From NCBI GenBank assembly GCA_030682575.1, contig JAUXNX010000019.1, forward strand, positions 1 through 64,000: DNA of 64,000 nt, read 5' to 3'. The notes beneath the pieces were generated by a model. That model ran no database searches. It had not been told where the DNA came from and was given only the letters and a program-made list of their open reading frames with translations. Below are positions 8,526-17,575 of the stretch, in pieces. The first letter of the stretch is position 1. Each line of letters begins with the position of its first letter. The stretch is from Gammaproteobacteria bacterium (GTDB lineage: Bacteria > Pseudomonadota > Gammaproteobacteria > Pseudomonadales > Pseudohongiellaceae). Both the position numbers and the translations under genes were made by a program.

Positions 8526-10994
8526 TTACTCATAGCGCAAAGAGAGCACCGGGTTCAGGTTTGCAATCCTCGCGCACTGAATGACGACCGTCAGGATCGC
8601 CAGCAGAATCATCACAAGCGTTACCAGCACGTAGTTGGCAATGGAAAATATGGCCTGTGACGAGAAACCTGCATAGAACATGTCGATTAAGAGATACGCA
8701 AAGGGCCATGCCACAAGACATGACACCAGCACCGGTCTGAGAAAATCCCACGTCAGTAGCAAAACAATGGAAATAGCTCTGGCCCCAAGTATCTTTCGTA
8801 TCCCGACCTCCTTGGTGCGTTTCGTCGTTGAGTAATACGCCAATGCGAACATTCCAAAAGCAGCGATTAGTACCGTGATTGCGCTGGCGATCAATGCGGC
8901 AAGAGTCAGGCTTTCACTGCGAACTCTTATAGCGTCATTCAGGATTTGTGCGTAAAAGCTTCTGGTGATCTGCACGCCGGGTCGATGCGAAGCCCACACC
9001 TCGTCGATGTGGTTGAGAGCCTCTCCAGTCAAAGCAGGATCAATTCGAATGTGAAACACTTCCAACGGGTCCCGCGTTCCCATCATGATGCCGATGGCCC
9101 GATTGTCACTCCCGATGTCATTCACGGTTCTGAACTGCTTGACAACCCCTATCACTTGGAAGGAGATGTTGGAGAGCATCACAATTTCACCAACCGCTTG
9201 TTCAGGAGACTGAATCCCCAGACGCTCGGCAAACCGATCGGTAATGATGATGCCGTAGTTGCGTGCAGGCTCTGGCGGTGTTGTGAGAGAAATGAAATCC
9301 GCCGAAAATTCTTCCGAGAAAGTTCGCCCTGCCAGGAGTTCAAAGCCATAGGTTTCAACGAAACCAACGCCAACCTGAATGAATCCTGCTCCGATCGTGG
9401 AGTCGGGACTGGAAGTGGCAAGGTGGAATTGAGACAGATCGATCGACTCCGGTGGCAGAAAATTGGAAACGGCCAACGATTTCACGCCAACGTGTCGAGC
9501 CATCTCCGAAAGCATGGCGTCGTAGTTGAATGCGTCCGAATCCCGTGCGTTGTAGCGGGTGTCCAACACGATCAGTTCATCCTTTGCAAAGCCTGAATCC
9601 ATCTCTTGCAAGTGTCGAGTCTGGAAATAGATCGCAAGCGACAGCAGGATCAGCACGGTTGACACAGTGAACTGGGCAGCCGTGACGCTGGATTTTGCCA
9701 GCGTTCTGGTGCGTTTGGTTGCAATACGGCTGTGTACACTGCGGACAGGTTCAGACCTGGCGTGAGCAATCGCTGGCAGAGTGCCTGCCATGAGCCCTAC
9801 GGCAATTGCCAGCATCGCAATGATGGGGGTTACTGACGTAGTGAATATGTCTGTAAACGTGAATGCAGCGCTCGTCATTGTCGTGTACACCGGCACCGCT
9901 TCAGCCACGATCGAAAGGGCGAGCAGTATGGCGAGGGAGGTACACAGCAACGACTCGAACAGAAACTGCACAAGGACATCTCCTCGTGTCGCGCCCAGAG
10001 TACGCCGTACACTCACTTCCTTGCTCCGACTGCCTACGCTGGAGATCGCCAGATTCATGTAATTTACGCAGGAAGCTCCCAGGATCAAACAAGCGAAAAG
10101 AGTCAGTCCAAAGAGAGTCATCCTTCGGGAGGAGTTCTCTGTCTGGGCAAAGTCGTTGTCCAACGGATTCAAGTAAATATCATCGACAGGCTGAAGCGAG
10201 AGCCCGAGTCCTTGACTGTCAGCAAGCGCCCTTGAGTTGTCGGGCATTCTGCGGTTCAGGAAGTCTGCCAGATTGCCGTTGAATACTTTAGAGGACTCGC
10301 CTGCGGCAAGCTTGACGAAGGTTTGCGTACCACTGAACTGCATCCAATTCCCACCAGCACTCATGAAGTTCGGGCCAAACATCTGTCGTCCTGTGTCGGA
10401 AGACAGTGCAATTTCGACAGCGTGCGTGGCGCTCTCCGGTTGATCGCGAACAATCCCGGTGACGCGCATTTCAATATCGTTTAACGTCAGTATCTGTCCA
10501 ATGGCACTCTGGTCGTCGAAATATTTCCTCGCTGCCGACTCGGACATGATCATCGAATTGGGTGCCATCAACGCAGAATTCGAGTCGCCTTTAATGAATT
10601 TGAGGTCCAGAATTTCTATTGCATCCTGTTCCATAAATAAGAATTCATTGGAGAGTGATTGTCCATTGCGAAGGAAATCTCCGGTGGAAAACCGCACCCG
10701 GGCGATTTTCTCGATCTGATCTGCGAAATCCAACAGCAGGTTCGGTGCGATGGCGTCGGGTGTTACTCTGATTCGATAGGGCTGATTGGTCTCTGGAATT
10801 ATGAGATGAGAAACGAGCCTGTAAGTATCTTGCCAATCTTCAATGTATTTGTTTGAGCCATTCACGAAATGAAGATGCATCGCAATCAGCGTGCTGGCTG
10901 ATATGCCTAGAGCCAAGCTGAGAATCTTGATGGCCGAGACCACAGGCTGGCGCGAAAAATTGCGCACAGAGGTGAATAGGTAGCTGGTCAGCAT
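8526..10994 (-). CDS. MacB/FtsX-type ABC permease, 822 aa (operon 2, second)
   Basis: This large FtsX-type permease has an N-terminal helix (ILSLALGISASTLIAMHLHF), a periplasmic domain and a central membrane block (NYMNLAISSVGSRSKEVSVRRTLGATRGDV). A second periplasmic domain and C-terminal helices with KRTKEVGIRKILGARA follow. Its closest relative here is 30279-32744, sharing QPV-SAIK-LSLALG near the start. AAGGAAG precedes the ATG. It follows the permease at 11008-13455 by 13 bp, so the two are co-transcribed without an ATPase of their own. They probably borrow the ATPase at 6428 or 29562. Confidence 0.9.
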   Translation of the reverse strand: MLTSYLFTSVRNFSRQPVVSAIKILSLALGISASTLIAMHLHFVNGSNKYIEDWQDTYRLVSHLIIPETNQPYRIRVTPDAIAPNLLLDFADQIEKIARVRFSTGDFLRNGQSLSNEFLFMEQDAIEILDLKFIKGDSNSALMAPNSMIMSESAARKYFDDQSAIGQILTLNDIEMRVTGIVRDQPESATHAVEIALSSDTGRQMFGPNFMSAGGNWMQFSGTQTFVKLAAGESSKVFNGNLADFLNRRMPDNSRALADSQGLGLSLQPVDDIYLNPLDNDFAQTENSSRRMTLFGLTLFACLILGASCVNYMNLAISSVGSRSKEVSVRRTLGATRGDVLVQFLFESLLCTSLAILLALSIVAEAVPVYTTMTSAAFTFTDIFTTSVTPIIAMLAIAVGLMAGTLPAIAHARSEPVRSVHSRIATKRTRTLAKSSVTAAQFTVSTVLILLSLAIYFQTRHLQEMDSGFAKDELIVLDTRYNARDSDAFNYDAMLSEMARHVGVKSLAVSNFLPPESIDLSQFHLATSSPDSTIGAGFIQVGVGFVETYGFELLAGRTFSEEFSADFISLTTPPEPARNYGIIITDRFAERLGIQSPEQAVGEIVMLSNISFQVIGVVKQFRTVNDIGSDNRAIGIMMGTRDPLEVFHIRIDPALTGEALNHIDEVWASHRPGVQITRSFYAQILNDAIRVRSESLTLAALIASAITVLIAAFGMFALAYYSTTKRTKEVGIRKILGARAISIVLLLTWDFLRPVLVSCLVAWPFAYLLIDMFYAGFSSQAIFSIANYVLVTLVMILLAILTVVIQCARIANLNPVLSLRYE

Positions 10995-11007
10995 CAGGTT
11001 TTCTTCC

Positions 11008-13455
11008 TTATTGCACGCAGCGCAGCGCTTGGACAGGATTGGAGTGCGCAGTAGCCACGGAGTGCAGCGCTATGGTCAGAAATGCCAGCGCTGCGACTCC
11101 CAGCGTTGCCGCCAGGAATGGCCACAGGGGAATGTCCGCGCGGTAAGTAAAACCCGACATCCAGATGTTCATCACGACATAGGACAAGACCGAGGCAAAT
11201 ACAGACGCCACGATGACAATGACCACCTGGAATCGCGCCAGCAACATGACAATCTGTGCGGCTGTTGCACCCAGCACCTTGCGAATGCCGATTTCCCGGG
11301 TACGTTGTTGCGTGGTCAGCGCAGACAATCCAAACAATCCAAGACAGGAGACGACTATGCATATTGCCGCAAAGACACCAGTCAGGTTCATCAACTGCAG
11401 TTCGCTTCTGTATTGCTGGTCAACAGTATTCTCAAAGAATTGAAATTCGAATGGATGCTCCGGGTCAAGACTCGTCATCACTCTTTCAATATGCGCGAGT
11501 GTGCTATTCATGTTGCTCCCGCTGATACTGATCACAATGTCCCGGGTCAAGATATCCAGAGGCTGGACAATGGCTGAATCAGGCGGTCGAAAAATTGAAA
11601 GCATGATCGGGAGTATGGGCCTATGCAAAGATTCGGCGTGAAAATCTTTCATTACTCCGATCACAGTACTGTTCAGACTGAATATCTGTTTCCCGATGGG
11701 GTTCTCCCATCCCATCTGTGCTACGAGACTTTCATTGACGATCACTGCGCTGCCTTCTGCCGTAGATGATCGCTGCGCGAAACTCTCACCCAGTACCATT
11801 TCGAGACCCATTACTTCAATGAAATCCACTCCACTATACAACCTGCCAACAGGAAGACGAACGGGCGGGGACACTCCGTCGCTGGTCTCCAGTGTGACAA
11901 TCGCGTTCCCAGGAGGAACACCTGGCACAAATGACGTTTCAGTCACTCCCAGCACGGCTGGGTTCGTGAATAATTCATTGCGAATTACAGGGATTCTTTC
12001 GATTACGTCGGCACCTCGCAGCTTGATGAGAATCCTGTTCTCGATGTCGTAGCCCAGGGGTCTGCTGGCGACATAGTTCATTTGCACAAGCATCATCAAG
12101 GTGCAGGCGATCACACTGACGGAAACGATGAATTGAACGAAGGTCAGTATGTGACGAAGTTGCACTATAGAACTTCGTGATTTCCTGGAACCGCTGATCG
12201 CATTCACGGGTTCGATAAAAGACAGATAGAAAGCAGGATAGGCCCCCGCCAGAATGCCAATCGCCAGGGTGCCAACAATAATCCACGCAATCAACACCAT
12301 CTCCGTACTGAACTGGAGCAGATAGCTCTTGCCGAGCCAACCCGTAATCGGCGTGTATCGTTCCACCAGTTCTACAATCATCAGACCGATCACCAGTGCC
12401 AACAGGGCATAACAGATCGATTCACCCACGAATTGTGTGATCAGCTGAGATCGGTTTGCTCCCAATATCTTGCGCATGCCGACTTCCTTGGCACGGCGCA
12501 TCCCTAGAGCAATCGCCAGATTTGTGTAGTTGATGCAGGCTACCAGCAGGATGAATGCGGCCACCGCGACAAATCCGTAGATATAAAAAATGTTGCCTGT
12601 TGCGGGGCCTCTGACAAAGCGGTTATCGAAATGAACATCCAGCAGTGGCATGGGATGGAAGTTCACTGTCGTCCCCCTTTCCAGGCCATGCTCTGCCATC
12701 ACGTTACTGTGAAAATCATCAAGAAGGCGCTGAAGCTCCTGCGCAGAAACCGCGGGATTCATGTGGAAGTAGGTCGTAGGAGCAACGGTATACATGGATT
12801 CCGGAGTTCGGGTTTCGTCTCCCTGGCCCACAGTGTTCACCAGATTCCATGACAGCAAGGCACTGTATTTCAGATGCACGTTGTCCGGAAAATCCTTGAA
12901 GACCGCTTTCACGGTGTAATCCGCTGAGTCGGTGCTCAGGACGCGACCGACTGGGTTTTCTTCACCGAAATAGGCAATCGAAAAAGACTCGCTCAAGACC
13001 ATCGAATAGGGATCGACCAATGCGTCTTCGAACGTTCCGTAAACCAGCTCATGCGTAAAGACGTCGAACACGTTGTCGTCCGCCATCATCACGTCCTGCC
13101 AGTACAGTTCCCTTGCGCCATAGCGAAACAGGCGATTGTCTACAAAGGAATCCCTGATGCGAACGAAATCACCGACGTCCGGGTACTCTCTGAAAAACAA
13201 GGGACCCAGCGCTGCTGAACTGATCGAATACCGGGTGGTCACGCCATTGGTCGTATAGTCATTGGCGATCTTGTAAATGTGCTCGTGATTGCGATGATAC
13301 TGGTCGTAGGTCAGTTCGCTGCGCAAATACAGCACCAGTATCAGAGAGCAGGCAATAGCCAGGGACAGGCCAACGAGATTGATGGTTGCGTATAACCTCT
13401 CGCGCACAAGATTGCGGATGGCAATCAGAAAATAGCTTCCAAGCACGTGCCGCAC
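11008..13455 (-). CDS. MacB/FtsX-type ABC permease, about 815 aa (operon 2, first)
   Basis: This permease begins with an N-terminal helix (LVGLSLAIACSLILVLYL), followed by RSELTYDQYHRNHEH. The central block contains MRRAKEVGMRKILGANRSQ and the C-terminal block contains TREIGIRKVLGATAAQ. By eye it is most like the permease at 3992-6418. No ATG fits: the start is a GTG, either at 13455 or three codons later at 13446, both near a G-rich site. It is the first gene after the sigma-54 promoter at 13564-13579. Confidence 0.88.
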   Translation of the reverse strand: MRHVLGSYFLIAIRNLVRERLYATINLVGLSLAIACSLILVLYLRSELTYDQYHRNHEHIYKIANDYTTNGVTTRYSISSAALGPLFFREYPDVGDFVRIRDSFVDNRLFRYGARELYWQDVMMADDNVFDVFTHELVYGTFEDALVDPYSMVLSESFSIAYFGEENPVGRVLSTDSADYTVKAVFKDFPDNVHLKYSALLSWNLVNTVGQGDETRTPESMYTVAPTTYFHMNPAVSAQELQRLLDDFHSNVMAEHGLERGTTVNFHPMPLLDVHFDNRFVRGPATGNIFYIYGFVAVAAFILLVACINYTNLAIALGMRRAKEVGMRKILGANRSQLITQFVGESICYALLALVIGLMIVELVERYTPITGWLGKSYLLQFSTEMVLIAWIIVGTLAIGILAGAYPAFYLSFIEPVNAISGSRKSRSSIVQLRHILTFVQFIVSVSVIACTLMMLVQMNYVASRPLGYDIENRILIKLRGADVIERIPVIRNELFTNPAVLGVTETSFVPGVPPGNAIVTLETSDGVSPPVRLPVGRLYSGVDFIEVMGLEMVLGESFAQRSSTAEGSAVIVNESLVAQMGWENPIGKQIFSLNSTVIGVMKDFHAESLHRPILPIMLSIFRPPDSAIVQPLDILTRDIVISISGSNMNSTLAHIERVMTSLDPEHPFEFQFFENTVDQQYRSELQLMNLTGVFAAICIVVSCLGLFGLSALTTQQRTREIGIRKVLGATAAQIVMLLARFQVVIVIVASVFASVLSYVVMNIWMSGFTYRADIPLWPFLAATLGVAALAFLTIALHSVATAHSNPVQALRCVQ

Positions 13456-13563
13456 CCCCCACCTGTCATAGACCCTCTACGCATCACAGCATATTGCGAG
13501 AATTCGGCTCAACAACTCTCTGTCGATTACCGGGTCGTTCTCCACTGAGTATCACGAGACTAC

Positions 13564-13579
13564 AGCACTTTCTGTACCA
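13564..13579 (-). promoter_or_regulatory. Sigma-54 (-24/-12) promoter for permease operon 2
   Basis: On the minus strand the site is TGGTACAGAAAGTGCT, with GG and GC spaced 12 bp. Transcription would start near 13552, about 100 nt before the GTG start of the permease. Operators are centred 72 and 95 bp upstream. Confidence 0.75.
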
Positions 13580-13641
13580 CCAACATTTAGTCTTTTATTT
13601 CAAACAGTTGAAATCCAAACCGCGGAACTCAAGCCACTTCT

Positions 13642-13658
13642 TGTTCCACCTCGGAACA
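13642..13658. promoter_or_regulatory. Putative RR1 operator, proximal site (operon 2)
   Basis: TGTTCCACCTCGGAACA matches the operator consensus with one mismatch in the arms. The centre lies 72 bp from the -24 GG. Confidence 0.7.
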
Positions 13659-13664
13659 ATCAGG

Positions 13665-13681
13665 CGTGTCAAAATGGAACA
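13665..13681. promoter_or_regulatory. Putative RR1 operator, distal site (operon 2)
   Basis: CGTGTCAAAATGGAACA is nearly identical to the distal site at 7458-7474. The centre is 23 bp from the proximal site. A further lone half site TGGAACA lies at 13710-13716. Confidence 0.6.
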
Positions 13682-13750
13682 GCATCCGAAAATGTAATCG
13701 CATGGCTAATGGAACAGTTTGCACGCTGGTTACTTCCGTTCCTTCTGGCA

Positions 13751-13770
13751 TTTGGCAGAATTCGGTCGTC
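13751..13770 (+). promoter_or_regulatory. Decayed copy of the toxin-antitoxin promoter block
   Basis: TTTGGCAGAATTCGGTCGTC nearly repeats the block at 7637-7656, which holds the -35 of the DUF433 module. Downstream, where TATACT would be expected, only AGCATCTGGG is present, so the -10 seems lost. The rest of 13456-13883 holds no gene I can support. Confidence 0.4.
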
Positions 13771-13883
13771 AGCATCTGGGCCTCTGCCAATCCCGCAGCA
13801 AGATTTGAATATCATGAATTCGCTGTTGCACAAAGGGACGAATACGCCACCATTCTGGTCTATTGCCACAAGGAGGACATGAC

Positions 13884-14123
13884 ATGCAGCATGAAATTGG
13901 TTCTTACGATGCCAAGATCAAATTGCCGGAAATTCTGCGCCGAGTGGAATCCGGCGAAGAGTTTGTTATCACGAATCGCGGCAAGCCGATTGCTGATTTG
14001 ACCCCCAGCCGAGCCAGCAGCCAGGTAAAAGTAGCGGCGGCCATCAAAGGTATATTGCGAGGGCTGAACGGCCCCGGGGCCGATGAGGAGCTCTCACGGC
14101 TCAAGAGTGCTGGCCGGAAATGA
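13884..14123 (+). CDS. Phd/YefM-type antitoxin
   Basis: This 79-aa protein has the Phd/VapB-like fold signature (EIGSYDAKIKLPEILRRV...GEEFVITNRGKPIADLTP). It would bind its own promoter and neutralise a PIN toxin. The ATG at 13884 is chosen because AGGAGG lies seven bases upstream. It overlaps the next start codon by ATGA, but that toxin gene is broken after 24 codons, so this is an orphan antitoxin. Confidence 0.8.
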   Translation: MQHEIGSYDAKIKLPEILRRVESGEEFVITNRGKPIADLTPSRASSQVKVAAAIKGILRGLNGPGADEELSRLKSAGRK

Positions 14124-14194
14124 CAACCTTTGTCCTGGATAATTCGGTGGCAATGCGCTGGCTGTTGGAAAGCGGCGCTATTTACTTGAAGTAA
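14120..14194 (+). pseudogene. Truncated VapC-type PIN toxin remnant
   Basis: The frame encodes MTTFVLDNSVAMRWLLESGA and then IYLK before a stop. This is a typical PIN-domain N terminus with its first Asp, but the full domain needs about 130 residues. The sequence right after the stop matches a response-regulator gene, so a deletion joined the two fragments. Confidence 0.75.
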
Positions 14195-14204
14195 CTCAGT
14201 AGTA

Positions 14205-14256
14205 CTCTCAAGCCCGAGTTCGCCAGCGTGCGCTGCATCTCCAATCCCTCCTATCC
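14205..14256 (+). pseudogene. Fossil of an RR1-like response-regulator gene
   Basis: The bases encode TLKPEFASVRCISNPS, matching residues 25-39 of RR1 (LKREFASVRCLSNPS at 17730-17773). By eye roughly 41 of 46 bases agree. No start or remaining receiver domain is present. It lies between the toxin remnant and the operators of the permease at 14445, and suggests that a second RR1-like gene was once here. Confidence 0.7.
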
Positions 14257-14288
14257 TTGGCAACCTTGCTGTTCTATTCAATAAACTC

Positions 14289-14305
14289 TGTACCATTATG
14301 AAACG
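14289..14305. promoter_or_regulatory. Putative RR1 operator, distal site (permease 14445)
   Basis: TGTACCATTATGAAACG fits the operator consensus with three arm mismatches. The centre is 93 bp upstream of the -24 GG and 22 bp from the proximal site. Confidence 0.55.
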
Positions 14306-14310
14306 CGGAC

Positions 14311-14327
14311 TGTTTCAGTTCAGAACA
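14311..14327. promoter_or_regulatory. Putative RR1 operator, proximal site (permease 14445)
   Basis: TGTTTCAGTTCAGAACA is an inverted repeat fitting the operator consensus. The centre is 71 bp upstream of the -24 GG, as in the other two promoters. Confidence 0.65.
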
Positions 14328-14387
14328 GTAATGCATGATGTTCTGCGCCTGCCCTTCCCAACGGCCTAATTTAAATCAGGTTTTTGA

Positions 14388-14403
14388 TTGGCGCAGAAAT
14401 TGC
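14388..14403 (+). promoter_or_regulatory. Sigma-54 (-24/-12) promoter for permease 14445
   Basis: TTGGCGCAGAAATTGC carries GG and GC at 12-bp spacing and is the best RpoN match in the island. Transcription would start near 14415, about 30 nt before the ATG. Confidence 0.8.
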
Positions 14404-14444
14404 GATAAAAGGGTACCTACGAAATCCCACCAAGAGGACTGCCG

Positions 14445-16832
14445 ATGAATTTCACCAGACATCTGTGGCGGCAGTTCAAGGCCGACAAGACATTGTCGGC
14501 GATCAACATAGTCGGGCTGACAGTCGCTATTACCTGCGCGCTGGTCATCTTTAACTACGTCAGCTATCACTTGTCCTTCGATAAATTCCATCAGGACTCG
14601 GACAGAATTCATCGCTTGTTGACACTGGATACCAATCAGCCAGAACTCGCTCCCGTGACGATGACGACGAATGCTTTGCTCCCGACCATTCGGGAAGTGA
14701 TTCCGGAGGTCGAGGCGGCAACGCGTTTCTTGTACTCGATGGCCGTTTCATTTCGGGCTGAAGATCGAGTACATATCCTGAGCTGGGCGTACCTGGCAGA
14801 CCCGGAATTTTTTCAGGTATTCAGTTTTCCCCTCAAGAATGGAATAAGCGGTGAAGTCCTCGATAGTCCGAACACCGTCATATTGTCGCAGGGATTTGCA
14901 ACTCAGATGTTTGGAGACGAAGATCCTGTGGGAAAGACCGTGCGAGTGTTCAACCGTCGTGATATGCGGGTTGTTGGAATTCTGGAAGACATTCCGTCCA
15001 ACTCGCACCTGCAGACTGACGCAATCATCTCCATTCGGCCCGATCCCAGTTGGGATGCTGAGAGAGCGGCAAACCAGAATTCCTGGTTGACCATTTCCAT
15101 GAATGCCTATTTGAAGTTGCATGAAGGCAGTGACCCCGTCCTGGTTGAGGAAAAGATCAAGCAATTGATGCGTGAGCGTGAAGAGTCAGGTTACATCACG
15201 AACGAGATGCAATCATTACACGATGTGCATCTGCACTCGTCGAACATCGGACCTTATGAGCCGGATGTTGGCAAGGAGGACGTTCGCAAGATCTACGTGC
15301 TGATAAGTGTGGCGTTGTTGCTGCTGGTGATTGCGGCGTGCAACTTCATCAATCTCACTACTGCAAGAGCTGTCTCGCGGGCAAAGGAGGTCGGGGTTCG
15401 CAAGATTGCAGGTGCCCATCGCTGGCAACTCGCCAGACAGTTTCTGGCCGAATCCCTGACAGTGGTTGTTGCCGCAACAGTACTCAGTCTTTGTCTGATT
15501 GAGGTGCTGTCTCCATGGGTGGCGATTGAAGGGATCGACCATCCACTGGTCTACTTGTTCTCCGATGCGACGAGAGCGCTGATTGCGTTCGGTACTCTTG
15601 CGTCTATCGCTTTCCTGGCAGCGTTCTATCCGGCACTAATCCTGAGCTCACAAAAGACCAGCACGGCGCTGAAGGGCAACTACGCGAGAAGCACGGCAGG
15701 GACAGTGACGCGAAAGTCATTGATCGTGGTGCAGTTCACCATCTCCACCACTGTAGTGATCGCACTGCTGGTCATCAATGCACAGATTGGATTTCTGCAG
15801 GATCAGGAGCTTGGCTTCGAACACGAGGGAGTTGTGCACATAGGGTTTGGTGACATGTCCATGTGGGAGAACTATGGCGTGCTGGCCAATGAGCTTTCCG
15901 GTATTCCACAGATTGAATCGTTCACCACCAGCAGCTTCCTGCCCAGTCAGGGGGACTGGGGTAGAACCGAATTCACCTCATTGGACGGCGCTCGTGCAGG
16001 CTCCGGAGTCTTGCTGGCCACCTTCGAAGCCAATGCGTCCTTTTTGCGCACATACAATACTGATCTGGAGATGGGGCGGGACTTCAACGATGAGATGGCC
16101 AGCACGGCGCAAAACCCTGTCATCATCAACCAGGCTGCTGTCAGCCTCTACCAATGGGATGACGCACCCGTAGGAAAAACATTGCGAGGACGTGACGGAA
16201 CCGATTACACCATTGTTGGCGTCATGGCAGACGCGCGGTTTGATGGACTGCAGAGTGTTGTAGAACCACTCGTCATGCAATATAGCCGCGAACCTACCTG
16301 GATAATCAGCGCGCGTATGAATCCGGAGAACTATGCTGCGGGCATCGCAGCGTTGCAGGCCGCGTGGGAGAAGGTATACCCGGAATACCAGTTCAAGTAT
16401 GGAAACCTCAGCGACAACATCGCAGGGCTGCTTGGTGAAGAAGTCGAGTTTGCGGCTCAACTCTTTCAGTCAACATTCCTTGCCATATTCATCGCCTGTC
16501 TGGGACTGTACGGACATGCCGTATTCTCGGCACACCAAAGTGCCAGGGAAGTGGGGATTCGAAAAGTGTTTGGAGCTTCGGCGTTCGATATTCTCCGGTT
16601 GATGATCAAGGACTATGGTCTCGTGATTCTGATAGCCAACGTAATCGCCTGGCCGATTGCACTCTACCTCTTGAACCTGTGGCTATCGGAATTCAGCGAG
16701 AGGATTGATCCGGAAATCTGGTATTTCCTGCAGGCGGCGCTGATCGTCGTCTCACTCGCGGCGCTGACTGTATCGGTCAAGATGAGGCAGGTGATGAGCA
16801 CCAATCCCGTCAAAGTGTTGCGCTACGAGTGA
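14445..16832 (+). CDS. MacB/FtsX-type ABC permease, 795 aa (stand-alone)
   Basis: This single-gene unit encodes a large FtsX-type permease. Its N-terminal helix is IVGLTVAITCALVIFNYV (about residues 23-40). Four central helices surround SRAKEVGVRKIAGAHRWQ, and three C-terminal helices follow AREVGIRKVFGASAFD. Two periplasmic domains lie between. AAGAGGA precedes the ATG. It is the only large permease of the island on the plus strand, has its own sigma-54 promoter and operator pair, and has no ATPase or adaptor beside it. It therefore probably joins subunits encoded elsewhere in the island. Confidence 0.9.
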   Translation: MNFTRHLWRQFKADKTLSAINIVGLTVAITCALVIFNYVSYHLSFDKFHQDSDRIHRLLTLDTNQPELAPVTMTTNALLPTIREVIPEVEAATRFLYSMAVSFRAEDRVHILSWAYLADPEFFQVFSFPLKNGISGEVLDSPNTVILSQGFATQMFGDEDPVGKTVRVFNRRDMRVVGILEDIPSNSHLQTDAIISIRPDPSWDAERAANQNSWLTISMNAYLKLHEGSDPVLVEEKIKQLMREREESGYITNEMQSLHDVHLHSSNIGPYEPDVGKEDVRKIYVLISVALLLLVIAACNFINLTTARAVSRAKEVGVRKIAGAHRWQLARQFLAESLTVVVAATVLSLCLIEVLSPWVAIEGIDHPLVYLFSDATRALIAFGTLASIAFLAAFYPALILSSQKTSTALKGNYARSTAGTVTRKSLIVVQFTISTTVVIALLVINAQIGFLQDQELGFEHEGVVHIGFGDMSMWENYGVLANELSGIPQIESFTTSSFLPSQGDWGRTEFTSLDGARAGSGVLLATFEANASFLRTYNTDLEMGRDFNDEMASTAQNPVIINQAAVSLYQWDDAPVGKTLRGRDGTDYTIVGVMADARFDGLQSVVEPLVMQYSREPTWIISARMNPENYAAGIAALQAAWEKVYPEYQFKYGNLSDNIAGLLGEEVEFAAQLFQSTFLAIFIACLGLYGHAVFSAHQSAREVGIRKVFGASAFDILRLMIKDYGLVILIANVIAWPIALYLLNLWLSEFSERIDPEIWYFLQAALIVVSLAALTVSVKMRQVMSTNPVKVLRYE

Positions 16833-16871
16833 GTGTACTGATATCACTCCACCAGGATCGGTTCTGCCTTT

Positions 16872-17486
16872 TCAAGAATGATCCCGCTCAACCGAGCCTG
16901 GCATATACCAGGCATGGCCTGACAGCCATACAGCGATGCAGATGATTTCCGCTTTCTGGAAAAACCCGAAGGAGTAAAACGCGTAAGCTCTCAACACGTC
17001 GTTCAGGAGGAGCATTAGAAAAGCACCGCCGCAAAGTACCGCTAACACAGCATTGAACGTCTGCAATCTTTGCTCTTTGAGCCAGAAAGCGCGCAGCAAC
17101 AACGAAATTGGAAACAGGCCCAACTGCAACACGGCGCCGGTATTGTGGGGAAGCTTCACATCATGTGGAAACAGGGCAACGAGAACCGCGCCGGCGGCGG
17201 CCACCAACAATAGTCCGGGGACGACACAGTCCTGCGTTGAGCGGCGTCGTTCGAAGTCGCGGAAGGCAATCATGGCCTGCGCCAGCGCGATAGCGTAGAA
17301 ACCAAGAGTCAGCACCCAGTCGGCCGGCCCCACTGCATAGATACTCAACGTCGTATGCCAGAGCGACAAATCGTCGCGCACGATGTGCAGCAGAATGAAG
17401 GCAAAAACGAACCAGCCAACGGCGGCAACAGCGAGCAGTCGGTAAATCCTGTCAAGCACTGAGATGAAATCGATGCGGTGTGTCAT
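16872..17486 (-). CDS. DUF998-like integral membrane protein
   Basis: This 204-aa protein has about six hydrophobic segments, among them LLAVAAVGWFVFAFILLH, WVLTLGFYAIALAQAMIAF and VLAVLCGGAFLMLLLN. The segment LWHTTLSIYAVGPADWVLTL resembles DUF998 proteins. ATG 17486 is chosen; the frame stays open a further 52 codons, but that part is polar and would cover the RR1 operator. It is convergent with the permease at 14445-16832 and divergent from RR1. A link to the exporter is possible from position only. Confidence 0.7.
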   Translation of the reverse strand: MTHRIDFISVLDRIYRLLAVAAVGWFVFAFILLHIVRDDLSLWHTTLSIYAVGPADWVLTLGFYAIALAQAMIAFRDFERRRSTQDCVVPGLLLVAAAGAVLVALFPHDVKLPHNTGAVLQLGLFPISLLLRAFWLKEQRLQTFNAVLAVLCGGAFLMLLLNDVLRAYAFYSFGFFQKAEIICIAVWLSGHAWYMPGSVERDHS

Positions 17487-17575
17487 AGGGAACAGAGAAT
17501 ACCGCGTCAGGTCGCCGGGCAACCAGTACTTGCGCGAGCCGCGCTGGCTCACTCTGGCGCAATGAGACATTCTGT

